This document shows, piece by piece, positions 17,617 through 27,533 of a stretch of 64,000 bases of DNA; positions within the stretch are counted from its first letter, which is position 1; each line of letters starts with the position of its first letter. A model generated the notes under the pieces. The model searched no databases. It was given only the letters and a program-made list of their open reading frames with translations, and had not been told where the DNA came from. The stretch comes from Streptomyces flaveus (GTDB lineage Bacteria; Actinomycetota; Actinomycetes; Streptomycetales; Streptomycetaceae): the NCBI RefSeq assembly GCF_014647675.1, contig NZ_BMPQ01000001.1, positions 187,349-251,348 on the forward strand, in the 5' to 3' direction. Both the position numbers and the translations under genes were made by a program.

Positions 17617-17937
17617 TTACTTCGCAGCCGCGGGGATCTCAGTGACCTTGATCGCCGTGTACTGCTGGCGGTGGCCCTGACGACGGCGGTAGCCGGTCTT
17701 GTTCTTGTAGCGAAGGATGTCGATCTTCGCGCCCTTGTGGTGGTCCACGATCTCGGCCTGGACCTTGATGCCGGCGAGCACCCACGGGTCGCTGGTGACG
17801 GCGTCACCGTCGACAACGAGCAGAGTCGAGAGCTCGACCGTGTCGCCGACCTGGCCAGTGGAAATCTTGTCAACCTCAACGATGTCGCCGACAGCAACCT
17901 TGTGCTGGCGACCACCGCTGCGCACGATGGCGTACAC
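17617..17937 (-). CDS. rplU: 50S ribosomal protein L21
   Basis: A 106-residue L21 ([23 protein letters not shown] ... [14 protein letters not shown]). GTG at 17937 has the purine-rich GAGAGAGAGAT upstream and gives the family length; the longer frame upstream is a leader. First gene of the rplU-rpmA(-obg) transcript. Confidence 0.97.
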   Translation of the reverse strand: MYAIVRSGGRQHKVAVGDIVEVDKISTGQVGDTVELSTLLVVDGDAVTSDPWVLAGIKVQAEIVDHHKGAKIDILRYKNKTGYRRRQGHRQQYTAIKVTEIPAAAK

Positions 17938-17999
17938 GCGGATCTCTCTCTCGCTCGATTCGGAATCCCCGCAGTCCAGCCGCCGACAGAAGCAGACGG

Positions 18000-18031
18000 C
18001 CTCTCCCGGGGCGCAAGCCACCGGGAGGAAG
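18000..18031 (-). promoter_or_regulatory. hairpin in the rplU 5' leader
   Basis: In the ~130-nt leader of rplU, CCTCCCGG pairs with CCGGGAGAGG around a short loop. Ribosomal-protein leaders often bind their own product, so this is a candidate L21 autoregulatory structure. This is inferred from position only. Confidence 0.35.
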
Positions 18032-18075
18032 AGGTTTACGGGAATGCGGCGCATCTGTGGACACACCGAGGGTCA

Positions 18076-18105
18076 AGGTTACGGGGCCCTGACCAGTGGG
18101 GTCAA
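18076..18105 (-). promoter_or_regulatory. rplU operon promoter
   Basis: TTGACC (18100-18105), an 18-nt spacer and TAACCT (18076-18081) on the minus strand form a good housekeeping promoter, placing the start near 18069 and giving a leader of about 130 nt. Confidence 0.6.
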
Positions 18106-18176
18106 ACCGGGTCCCGGGGCGGGGCCGGGCCGTCCGCACGGAGCGTTGTCGGCTGACCGGCTTCGGGTACACCGAA

Positions 18177-18213
18177 GCCCTCTGACCGGCGAGTTGTCTG
18201 CCGGTCAGAGGGC
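18177..18213 (-). terminator. rne terminator
   Basis: The perfect stem GCCCTCTGACCGGC...GCCGGTCAGAGGGC lies about 24 bp after the rne stop and upstream of the rplU promoter. Confidence 0.85.
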
Positions 18214-18236
18214 GTCGAGGTGTCGGTCGAGGCGGT

Positions 18237-21200
18237 TCAGTCCTCGTCGGTGGCGGCCGTGACGGTGGACGACGACGGCGTCTGCTCCGCCGCAGCCGTC
18301 TTCTTCGTCGCGGCCTTCTTCACAGTCGCCTTCTTGGCCGTGGCCTTCTTGGCGGTCGCCTTCTTGGCCACCGTCTTCTTCACGGCGGCCTTCTTCGCGG
18401 TCACCTTCTTGGCCGTCTTACGGGCCGCCTTCTTGGCCGGAGCCGCGACGGCGTCCTCGGTGTACTCGGCTTCCGGGGCCGGGGCCTCGGCCGGTTCCTC
18501 CGCCGGGGCCGACGGGACGACCACGACGGCCGTCTCCTCCGGGGCGGTGGGCGCGGTGGCCATCCGGACCGCGCGGCGGCGCGGGCGCGCCGGGGCCGCG
18601 CTCTCGGCGACCGGCTCCGGCTGCTGCTCGGCGACCGGCTCGGGCTGCGGCTCGGCTACGGGTGCCGCGACCGGCTCGGTGACCGTCACCACGGCCTCCT
18701 CCGCCGCCTTCGGCGAACCGGCCGGCGCGGAGACCTTGCGGGTCGCCCGACGACGCGTACGCCCCTTGGGCGCGGCCTCCTCGGCGGCCGGGGCCTCGAC
18801 CACCGGGTCCTCGGCGGCCATGGGCTCCGCCTGAGCGACGGCGGCCGGCTCCGGCTGTACGGGACGCTCGGCCTCGTCCTCGGCGGTCACGGTCTGTGCC
18901 GTCGGAACCTCGGCCTCGGCCCTGCGCTCGGGCCTACGGGACTCGGAGCGCGGCGCACCCGCCGGCGCCGACGCACGCCGGCTGGCCCTCCGCCGCGAAC
19001 GGCCGCCCCGGGTGGCCGCGGCCTCCGCCTCGGCAGCGCTGCTGTACAGATCCTCGTCCGGTACGAAGGCGGGCTCGGCCAGCGCGACGGGCGCGGCGAC
19101 CTCGGCGGCGACCTCCGCCTCGGTCTCGGCCTCCTCCTCGGCGGTCTCCACGGCCTCGGCGATCGCGGCGGGGACCTGCTCGGGCACCGTCTCGGCACCG
19201 GCCCGCGCACGCTTCTTGCGCTTGCCGCCGCCACCGACGGCGGTCGGCTGCTCCATGTGCACGATGACGCCACGGCCGTTGCAGTGGACGCAGGTCTCGG
19301 AGAACGACTCGAGCAGACCCTGGCCCACGCGCTTGCGCGTCATCTGGACGAGGCCCAGCGAGGTCACCTCGGCGACCTGGTGCTTCGTACGGTCGCGTCC
19401 CAGGCACTCCAGGAGGCGCCGCAGCACCAGGTCCCGGTTGGACTCCAGGACCATGTCGATGAAGTCGATGACGACGATACCGCCGAGGTCGCGCAGCCGC
19501 AGCTGGCGCACGATCTCCTCGGCCGCCTCCAGGTTGTTCCTGGTCACGGTCTCTTCGAGGTTGCCGCCCTGACCGGTGAACTTGCCGGTGTTGACGTCGA
19601 CCACGATCATCGCTTCGGTCTTGTCGATCACCAGCGAGCCACCGCTCGGCAGCCAGACCTTGCGGTCCAGCGCCTTCGCGAGCTGCTCGTCGATGCGGTA
19701 CGAGGCGAAGACATCGACCTCGGACGTCCAGCGGGACAGCCGGTCGGCCAGGTCGGGGGCCACATGGGCGACGTATCCGTGGATGGTCTCCCACGCCTCG
19801 TCGCCGCTGACGATGACCTTGGTGAAGTCCTCGTTGAAGATGTCGCGGACGACACGGACGGTCATGTCCGGCTCGCCGTACAGCAGGCTCGGAGCGTTGC
19901 CGCTCTTCGCCTTCTTCTGGATGTCCTCCCACTGCGCCTGCAGCCGCTCGACGTCACGACGCAGTTCGTCCTCGCTCGCGCCCTCGGCGGCGGTGCGCAC
20001 GATGACGCCCGCGTCCTCGGGGACGATCTTCTTGAGGATGGTCTTCAGACGGGCCCGCTCGGTGTCCGGAAGCTTGCGGCTGATCCCCGTCATGGAGCCT
20101 TCGGGGACGTACACGAGGTAGCGGCCCGGCAGTGAGACCTGGCTGGTCAGACGCGCGCCCTTGTGCCCGATCGGGTCCTTCGTGACCTGCACGAGGACCG
20201 ACTGGCCGGACTTGAGGGCGGTCTCGATACGCCGCGGGCCGTTGGCCATGCCCAGCGCCTCGAAGTTGACCTCACCGGCGTACAGGACGGCGTTGCGTCC
20301 CTTGCCGATGTCGATGAAGGCGGCCTCCATCGACGGCAGTACGTTCTGGACCTTGCCGAGGTAGACGTTGCCGACGTACGAGGTCGACTGCTCCTTGTTG
20401 ACGTAGTGCTCCACGAGCACGTTGTCCTCGAGTACACCGATCTGCGTACGGTCGCCGTTCTGCCGGACCACCATCACGCGCTCGACGGCCTCGCGGCGCG
20501 CCAGGAACTCGGCCTCGGTGATGATCGGCACCCGGCGGCGGCCCTGCTCGCGACCTTCGCGGCGGCGCTGCTTCTTGGCCTCCAGACGGGTCGAGCCCTT
20601 GATGGACTGCACCTCGTCCACGCCGGTACCGGGCTCGTCCTTCTTGCGGGGCTCGCGGACCTTGACGACCGTACGCTCCGGGTCGCCGTCGCCCGGCTCG
20701 ACCTCGACGGGCGCGTCACCGGCACGACGCCGACGGCGCCGACGGCGACGGCTGCTGGCGGAGCCGCCGGACTCCTCGCGCTGCTCCTGAGCGTCTTCGT
20801 CGGCCTGCTCGTCGATGTCCTCGGCGTCCTGGGCGTCCTGCCCGGCGGCGGTCTCCTCGTTCTCCGAGGCCTCGCCGTCGGTCTCGGCGTTCTCGCCCCG
20901 ACGACGCCTGCGGCCACCGCGACGGCGCCGACGACGCGAGCCGGTCTCCTCGGTCTCGTCGCCCTCTTCCTCGGCGGACTCCTCGGCCTCAGGGGTCTCG
21001 GCGGGCTCCTCAGCCGCGGCCCGGCGGCGACGGCGCCGACGCGGACCGGTCTCCTCCTCGACGGACTCGACGGGCTCGACCGGTTCCGGGGCCGCCGTCT
21101 CGGTGACGTCCTCTTCCTCTTCCTCGGCCTCGGCAGCGGCGGCGGCTGCCGCGCGCTCCGGCGTCTGGAACATCGGCTCGGTGAACACGGGCGCCTGGAA

Positions 21201-22298
21201 GACGGCGACAGCGGGCCGCGCGGGCCGCTGCGCGGTCTCTTCCTCCTCGGCCTGCGGCTTCTCGGCGGCCCTGGGTGCTGCGGGCTCGGCGAAGCCCGCG
21301 GCGGCGGTCTTACGGGTCGCACGACGGCGCGTACGACGCGGGGCGGCGTCCTCCGCTGGGGCCTCCGGCTCGGCGGCGTCGGTCTGGTCGGTCTCGGCAG
21401 CGGCCACAGGGGCCTCCCTGCGCTCGTCACGGACAGCGGCCTCGGCGGTGGGCTCCGCCTCGGCGGCCTCGGGCGCACCGGCGGGCGCGACGGCGCGACG
21501 TGTGGCACGACGGCGCGTACGGCGCGGGGCGGTGTCCTCGGTCTCGGTGGTCTGCTCCGGCTCGACTACGGCGGCGGGCTCGGTGGTGGTCTGCACGGTC
21601 TCGGCGGCGGGCGCGGGGGCCCCGCTACCGGCCGCTGCGTCGGTCTCGGGCGCGGAGACACGACGCGTGGCGCGCCGACGCGTACGCCCGGCAGGCGCGG
21701 CCTCACCGACGGCAGGTTCCGCTTCGGCAGCCGCAGAGGCGGCGGTCTCGGCCGCGGGCTCCTCGGTTGCAGCAGCGCTCGCCCTGGGCGCCGCGATGTC
21801 GTCACCCGACGCGGCAGCGGACGCGGTCACCACGACCTCCGTCGCCTCGGCGGCCTCGGGCGCACCGGCCGGCGCGGAGACACGACGCGTCGCACGACGA
21901 CGCGTACGCCCGGCGGGCTCCTCCACGGCCGGAGCGGCGGCAGCGGCCTCGACGGGCGCAGTGGTCTCGGCCGGCGCGGACTCCTCCGCAGCCGGAACGA
22001 CAGCGGCAGCAGCGGCAGCCGGCTCGTCGGCGGCGACCGCCTCTGGCGCCACCGCCGTCTCCTGCGCAACGACCGTCTCAGAGGCCGCCGCGATCTCCTC
22101 CGGCTCCTCCGCCGCGAGATCGGCGGAGCTCACCGGCGATACGGCCGGTGCCGTGGTCTCGGCCACGGTCGCGGACTCGGACGTCGCCGCGGGCGGCCCC
22201 GCGGGACGGGACGCGGCGCGGCGGCGCCGACGTGGCGGCAAGGTGTCGCTGGGGGTGTTGTTCTCGGAACCCTCAGCGGGTTCGTTCGGCTCGAGCAT
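18237..22298 (-). CDS. rne: ribonuclease E/G with very long disordered arms
   Basis: 1353 residues. The catalytic core lies centrally (~600-1010): an S1-like segment, the DNase-I-like active site with VVDVNTGKF and VVIDFIDM aspartates, and the zinc-link CVHCNGRG. The N-terminal arm (~1-590) is Ala/Glu-rich with repeats of RTRRRATRRVSAPAGAP and blocks such as RRRRRGGRRRR. The C-terminal arm repeats the same motif, then ends in a histone-H1-like Lys/Ala tract (KKATAKKATVKK). The enzyme starts mRNA decay and processes rRNA; in Streptomyces the arms scaffold PNPase. The ATG has GGGAG 10 nt upstream. It has its own terminator, separating it from rplU. Confidence 0.95.
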   Translation of the reverse strand: MLEPNEPAEGSENNTPSDTLPPRRRRRAASRPAGPPAATSESATVAETTAPAVSPVSSADLAAEEPEEIAAASETVVAQETAVAPEAVAADEPAAAAAAVVPAAEESAPAETTAPVEAAAAAPAVEEPAGRTRRRATRRVSAPAGAPEAAEATEVVVTASAAASGDDIAAPRASAAATEEPAAETAASAAAEAEPAVGEAAPAGRTRRRATRRVSAPETDAAAGSGAPAPAAETVQTTTEPAAVVEPEQTTETEDTAPRRTRRRATRRAVAPAGAPEAAEAEPTAEAAVRDERREAPVAAAETDQTDAAEPEAPAEDAAPRRTRRRATRKTAAAGFAEPAAPRAAEKPQAEEEETAQRPARPAVAVFQAPVFTEPMFQTPERAAAAAAAEAEEEEEDVTETAAPEPVEPVESVEEETGPRRRRRRRAAAEEPAETPEAEESAEEEGDETEETGSRRRRRRGGRRRRRGENAETDGEASENEETAAGQDAQDAEDIDEQADEDAQEQREESGGSASSRRRRRRRRRAGDAPVEVEPGDGDPERTVVKVREPRKKDEPGTGVDEVQSIKGSTRLEAKKQRRREGREQGRRRVPIITEAEFLARREAVERVMVVRQNGDRTQIGVLEDNVLVEHYVNKEQSTSYVGNVYLGKVQNVLPSMEAAFIDIGKGRNAVLYAGEVNFEALGMANGPRRIETALKSGQSVLVQVTKDPIGHKGARLTSQVSLPGRYLVYVPEGSMTGISRKLPDTERARLKTILKKIVPEDAGVIVRTAAEGASEDELRRDVERLQAQWEDIQKKAKSGNAPSLLYGEPDMTVRVVRDIFNEDFTKVIVSGDEAWETIHGYVAHVAPDLADRLSRWTSEVDVFASYRIDEQLAKALDRKVWLPSGGSLVIDKTEAMIVVDVNTGKFTGQGGNLEETVTRNNLEAAEEIVRQLRLRDLGGIVVIDFIDMVLESNRDLVLRRLLECLGRDRTKHQVAEVTSLGLVQMTRKRVGQGLLESFSETCVHCNGRGVIVHMEQPTAVGGGGKRKKRARAGAETVPEQVPAAIAEAVETAEEEAETEAEVAAEVAAPVALAEPAFVPDEDLYSSAAEAEAAATRGGRSRRRASRRASAPAGAPRSESRRPERRAEAEVPTAQTVTAEDEAERPVQPEPAAVAQAEPMAAEDPVVEAPAAEEAAPKGRTRRRATRKVSAPAGSPKAAEEAVVTVTEPVAAPVAEPQPEPVAEQQPEPVAESAAPARPRRRAVRMATAPTAPEETAVVVVPSAPAEEPAEAPAPEAEYTEDAVAAPAKKAARKTAKKVTAKKAAVKKTVAKKATAKKATAKKATVKKAATKKTAAAEQTPSSSTVTAATDED

Positions 22299-22558
22299 GC
22301 GGGTGGATCTCCCGTCAGGCTCCCGGGCGCCGCACCTGGTCCGGCTGTACCGGTGACGTCCGCGGCTCGCGCGATGCGCGGTGCCGCCGTCCGGGGCGCG
22401 GGCGCCGCACGGGAGCTCTCTGTGTTCTGTCTCGCCGGTTCCGTACGCCGTGTTGCGTACGGCCTGGCGAAAGTCTTGTGGTCGGTGCGCTGCCCGACCC
22501 AGGTGGCTCCCGAGTACGAGGGCGGCGCTACGACGTCCGTCCTTACGCGGGACCTTCC

Positions 22559-23389
22559 TTACGCCGGCGCTTTCGCGGCGGCGGTGGCTGCGGCCATGAG
22601 TGGGGCGGCTGCCACTGCCTCGCGGTCGGGCGCGAGCGGGTCGGTCACCGTGCCGGTCTCTTCATCGAAAAGCCCCTGCGCCAGCCTGGTCACCGCTGCG
22701 GGGACCGGCGGCGCCAGGTCGGCCACAGCTCGGAGACCGGACAGGACGTCGTCGGGTCGTACGGCAGGCGTCACGTGCCGAACAACCAGCCGCAGTATCG
22801 CACAGGGCTGGTCGGTCGGCCTATCGGGCTGTGAACTGTCCGTCTCGGGACGGGCACTGTGCGCCTCCAGGCTCGCGACCGCGGCGCGGGCGTCGAAGGT
22901 GCGCATGCCGTTCTTCATCTTGCGCTGGACCTCGACGGTCTCGGCCTCCATGAAGGCGTCGACCGCGCGCTCGGCGTCCGCAGGCGCCACGCCGACGAGA
23001 CGCAGCTCCCAGACGGAGGCCGTGAGCCGGTCGGCGAGACCCGACGTACGGGCCTCGACCGCGTCGACGATGTCGAGCCCGGCGGGCATCGACTCGTCGA
23101 GGAGCGCACGCAGCTTCTCGGGATCGCGCGCTTCGGTGAGCGCGATCTCCAGGTACTCGGCCTCGCTGCCCGTGCCGGTGGGTGCGGCATTGGCGTACGA
23201 CACCTTCGGGTGCGGAGTGAACCCCGCCGAGTACGCCATCGGCACCTCGGCGCGGCGCAGCGCACGCTCGAAGGCGCGCTGGAAGTCACGGTGGCTGGTG
23301 AACCGGAGGCGGCCGCGCTTGGTGTAGCGCAGTCGGATGCGCTGCACCGCGGGTGCGGGCGGCGGGCCTTCGGGCTGTCGCTTGCCCAG
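22559..23389 (-). CDS. TIGR03936-family radical-SAM-associated protein (DUF2344)
   Basis: 276 residues from the proposed start, with the family opening IRLRYTKRGRLRFTSHRDFQ, AYSAGFTPHPKVSYA and later WELRLVGVAP. Usually adjacent to, or fused with, the TIGR03960 B12-binding radical-SAM protein, here at 25565-27490 on the same strand. The joint function is unknown. No ATG/GTG/TTG has a good ribosome site: GAGGAG lies 8 nt before an in-frame CTG at 23389, which I take as the likely start. Starting at GTG within AVQRIRL would drop about 13 residues. About 260 bp of non-coding sequence separates it from rne. Confidence 0.8.
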   Translation of the reverse strand: MGKRQPEGPPPAPAVQRIRLRYTKRGRLRFTSHRDFQRAFERALRRAEVPMAYSAGFTPHPKVSYANAAPTGTGSEAEYLEIALTEARDPEKLRALLDESMPAGLDIVDAVEARTSGLADRLTASVWELRLVGVAPADAERAVDAFMEAETVEVQRKMKNGMRTFDARAAVASLEAHSARPETDSSQPDRPTDQPCAILRLVVRHVTPAVRPDDVLSGLRAVADLAPPVPAAVTRLAQGLFDEETGTVTDPLAPDREAVAAAPLMAAATAAAKAPA

Positions 23390-23514
23390 TGGTTCTTCTC
23401 CTCGCTGTGAGGCGGTACGTACTGCACCACCCCGTGGACGTGCGGTGGACCTCGTCGTCCCGCGTGGGCGGGAACGGTGGCGGATGACGCCTTTCGGCGT
23501 CCCCCCGGTCCGGA

Positions 23515-24933
23515 TCATCCCCGTGTCGGCGGGGACAGGTCGTCGTGTCCGGACCTACCACCCAGAGTACGCGCAGCGGGCACCGTGGGTTCCCGGAGTC
23601 CCTTGGCCAAGGACACCGGCTCGGGTTCCGGCGGCGTCCCGAAGAGCATCCGCCGGATGTCGGCCCGGGTCTGCCGCGCACTCTCGCGAGCGCTGGTCAG
23701 GGCCTGCCGGGCAGCGCGTCCCACACTGCGCGCGGCCTCGGCGGCGGGCCGCCAGATCGCGTCCCGTACGAGGTGTCCGACGGGCGTGAGCACGCTCTTG
23801 TACACCCACCGCACCGGCTCCACGAAGATCCACCGGAAGAGCCGCCCGAGGAACCGCCCGACGGCGAGCGACACATACCCGGCGACCCGCCACGCGTGCC
23901 CGATCGCCGTGCCGATCTCGCGCGCGACGACGGCGATCGCCCGCCCGACCGGCACGAACACCCAGCGCCACAGAGCGACGGCGGGCACGACGAAGACCCA
24001 CCGCAGCAAGGTCCCGACCACCCCCGCGACCCAGGTGACCCCCACCCAGACCCCACGCCCGACCCAGGTCACACCGGCCCAGAGACCCCCACCGATCCAC
24101 GCCACAACGGCCCACACACCACGAGCGACCCACACGACCCCGGCCCAGCCCCCGCGACAGACCCACGTCACGCCCGCCCACACCCCGCGGCACACCCATG
24201 TCACGCCCGCCCACACCCCGCGGCACACCCATGTCACCCCGGCCCACACCCCGCGGCACACCCATGTCACCCCGGCCCACACCCCCAGGCCGACCCAGGC
24301 GATCCCCGCCCACAGCGTCAGCGCCAGCCACGCCACCCCGGCCGCGATCCCCCGCGCCACCCAGGCGATCCCCCGCCCGCTCGGCGCCAGCACCCACGCG
24401 TACAGCCAGCCCGCCGGAACGACCACCAGCACCCGCCACAACCAGGCACACCCGGCCCCGATCCCCCGCAGCGCCGCCACGATCCCGTGCCCGAGAGGCG
24501 TCAGCACCCGCGCGTACAACCACACACCTGGCACGACCACCAGCACATGCCCGAGCCACCCCAGCCCCCGCCCGACGGGCACGACCACGTACCGCCACAG
24601 CCCCACCCAAGGCCATACGAACACCAGCTTGGCCAGCCACCCGAGGACGAGCACAACTCCCTCGACCAGCCACACAACCGACCGCCCGACAGGCGCGAGC
24701 ACCCACATGACCGCCCGCCCCAGCGGCCGGAACACCGTGTCCCTGAGGAAACGCCCGCCCACCACCAGCGCGTCCCACACCATCCGCACCGGCACGACCA
24801 GCACGAACACCACGATCCGCACGGGTATGCGAATCGCGACCGCGAGACACCCCTCGGGCGCCGCGTCCTGCTGCCGCTTCGTCTCGTACGGCCGCGCCTC
24901 AGGCTCCGCGGGCGGCGACTTCTCCAGGTCCAT
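23515..24933 (-). CDS. tryptophan-rich tandem-repeat membrane protein
   Basis: 472 residues. Residues ~30-390 are dominated by alternating hydrophobic stretches rich in Trp, Val, Gly and Arg. They begin with loosely repeated VxxPVGRxVxWV units and pass into nine tandem 11-residue units of the type WAGVTWVCRGV (residues 208-306). The tail (~390-472) is basic/Pro-rich. There are no charged catalytic motifs. The regular W-G-V-W spacing with one Arg per unit suggests stacked amphipathic membrane segments. Some repeats carry a cysteine. The start follows the GNAT stop by 15 bp and has no clear ribosome site, so coupling is likely. Function unknown. Confidence 0.7.
   Translation of the reverse strand: MDLEKSPPAEPEARPYETKRQQDAAPEGCLAVAIRIPVRIVVFVLVVPVRMVWDALVVGGRFLRDTVFRPLGRAVMWVLAPVGRSVVWLVEGVVLVLGWLAKLVFVWPWVGLWRYVVVPVGRGLGWLGHVLVVVPGVWLYARVLTPLGHGIVAALRGIGAGCAWLWRVLVVVPAGWLYAWVLAPSGRGIAWVARGIAAGVAWLALTLWAGIAWVGLGVWAGVTWVCRGVWAGVTWVCRGVWAGVTWVCRGVWAGVTWVCRGGWAGVVWVARGVWAVVAWIGGGLWAGVTWVGRGVWVGVTWVAGVVGTLLRWVFVVPAVALWRWVFVPVGRAIAVVAREIGTAIGHAWRVAGYVSLAVGRFLGRLFRWIFVEPVRWVYKSVLTPVGHLVRDAIWRPAAEAARSVGRAARQALTSARESARQTRADIRRMLFGTPPEPEPVSLAKGLREPTVPAARTLGGRSGHDDLSPPTRG
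24016..24312 (-). repeat. 33-bp coding tandem repeats, nine units
   Basis: Nine in-frame 33-bp units within the Trp-rich protein gene. Units around 24179-24277 are almost identical at DNA level (CACACCCCGCGGCACACCCA on the + strand), implying recent expansion. Outer units are diverged. Confidence 0.85.
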
Positions 24934-24948
24934 GCCGACGGAGACGCG

Positions 24949-25482
24949 TCAGCGCCCCGTATGGATCCAGAACCTCAGCTTTCCGCTCCGCTCGTCCTCG
25001 AACTCTCCACCATTGGCCTCGATGACCTTCCGGGAGCCGACGTTGGTGGTGTCACAGGTGACGAGCACCCGGTCGAGCCCAAGGGCACGCGCATACGGCA
25101 GAACGTCGCGCAGCATGGCGGTGGCGTAACCCTTCCGACGCGCGGTGGGCCGTACGCCGTAGCCGATGTGGCCGCCGTAGTCGCGAAGGTGGGGCGTCAG
25201 ACGGTGGCGTACCTGGATCCGGCCGAGATAGGTCTCGCCGTCCACGTACCAGTACCAGCTGCCGGGCACGAACCCGTCGGGCCGCCGCCCGTCCTCCAGC
25301 TCCTCCTCGCGGATCGCGGCGACGTAGCGCGCGAACCCGTCCGGCGCGTGCCAGCTGTCGCCGTACACGGCGAGCTCCCGCTTGAGGGTGTCACCGAAGT
25401 ACTCGCCCTCGGCGAGGTTCTCCTGAACCGCCGCCAGGAACGACGTACGGAAACGGAGATCAGGGCTGATGAGCTGCGGCAT
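24949..25482 (-). CDS. GNAT-family N-acetyltransferase
   Basis: A 177-residue GNAT protein. The acetyl-CoA-binding motif A is seen as IGYGVRPTARRKGYATAML (R-x-x-G-x-A). It is followed by LGLDRVLVTCDTTNVGSRKVIEANGG, the usual motif B. The substrate is unknown. The stop is 15 bp ahead of the Trp-rich repeat gene, suggesting co-transcription. The ATG has no clear Shine-Dalgarno; CACAAT ends 6 nt upstream, so it may be leaderless. Confidence 0.85.
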   Translation of the reverse strand: MPQLISPDLRFRTSFLAAVQENLAEGEYFGDTLKRELAVYGDSWHAPDGFARYVAAIREEELEDGRRPDGFVPGSWYWYVDGETYLGRIQVRHRLTPHLRDYGGHIGYGVRPTARRKGYATAMLRDVLPYARALGLDRVLVTCDTTNVGSRKVIEANGGEFEDERSGKLRFWIHTGR

Positions 25483-25504
25483 CGCCTCATTGTGCCGCGA
25501 CGCA

Positions 25505-25547
25505 CGAGGGCCCGACCACGGCTTTTCCGCCGACGGCCGGGCCCTCG
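25505..25547 (-). terminator. terminator after the TIGR03960 gene
   Basis: CGAGGGCCCG...CGGGCCCTCG stem about 18 bp beyond the stop of the radical-SAM gene. Confidence 0.75.
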
Positions 25548-25564
25548 CCTCGTCCTGCTTCGCC

Positions 25565-27490
<1,926 letters not shown>

Positions 27491-27533
27491 CGTGGTGGGG
27501 ACCTTCGTGAGCTGACAGGGGGGACCCTCAAGA

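Noticed and set aside
24016..24312. Possible CRISPR array or minisatellite
   Set aside because: Contiguous 33-bp units without unique spacers, in frame inside a coding sequence; there are no cas genes.
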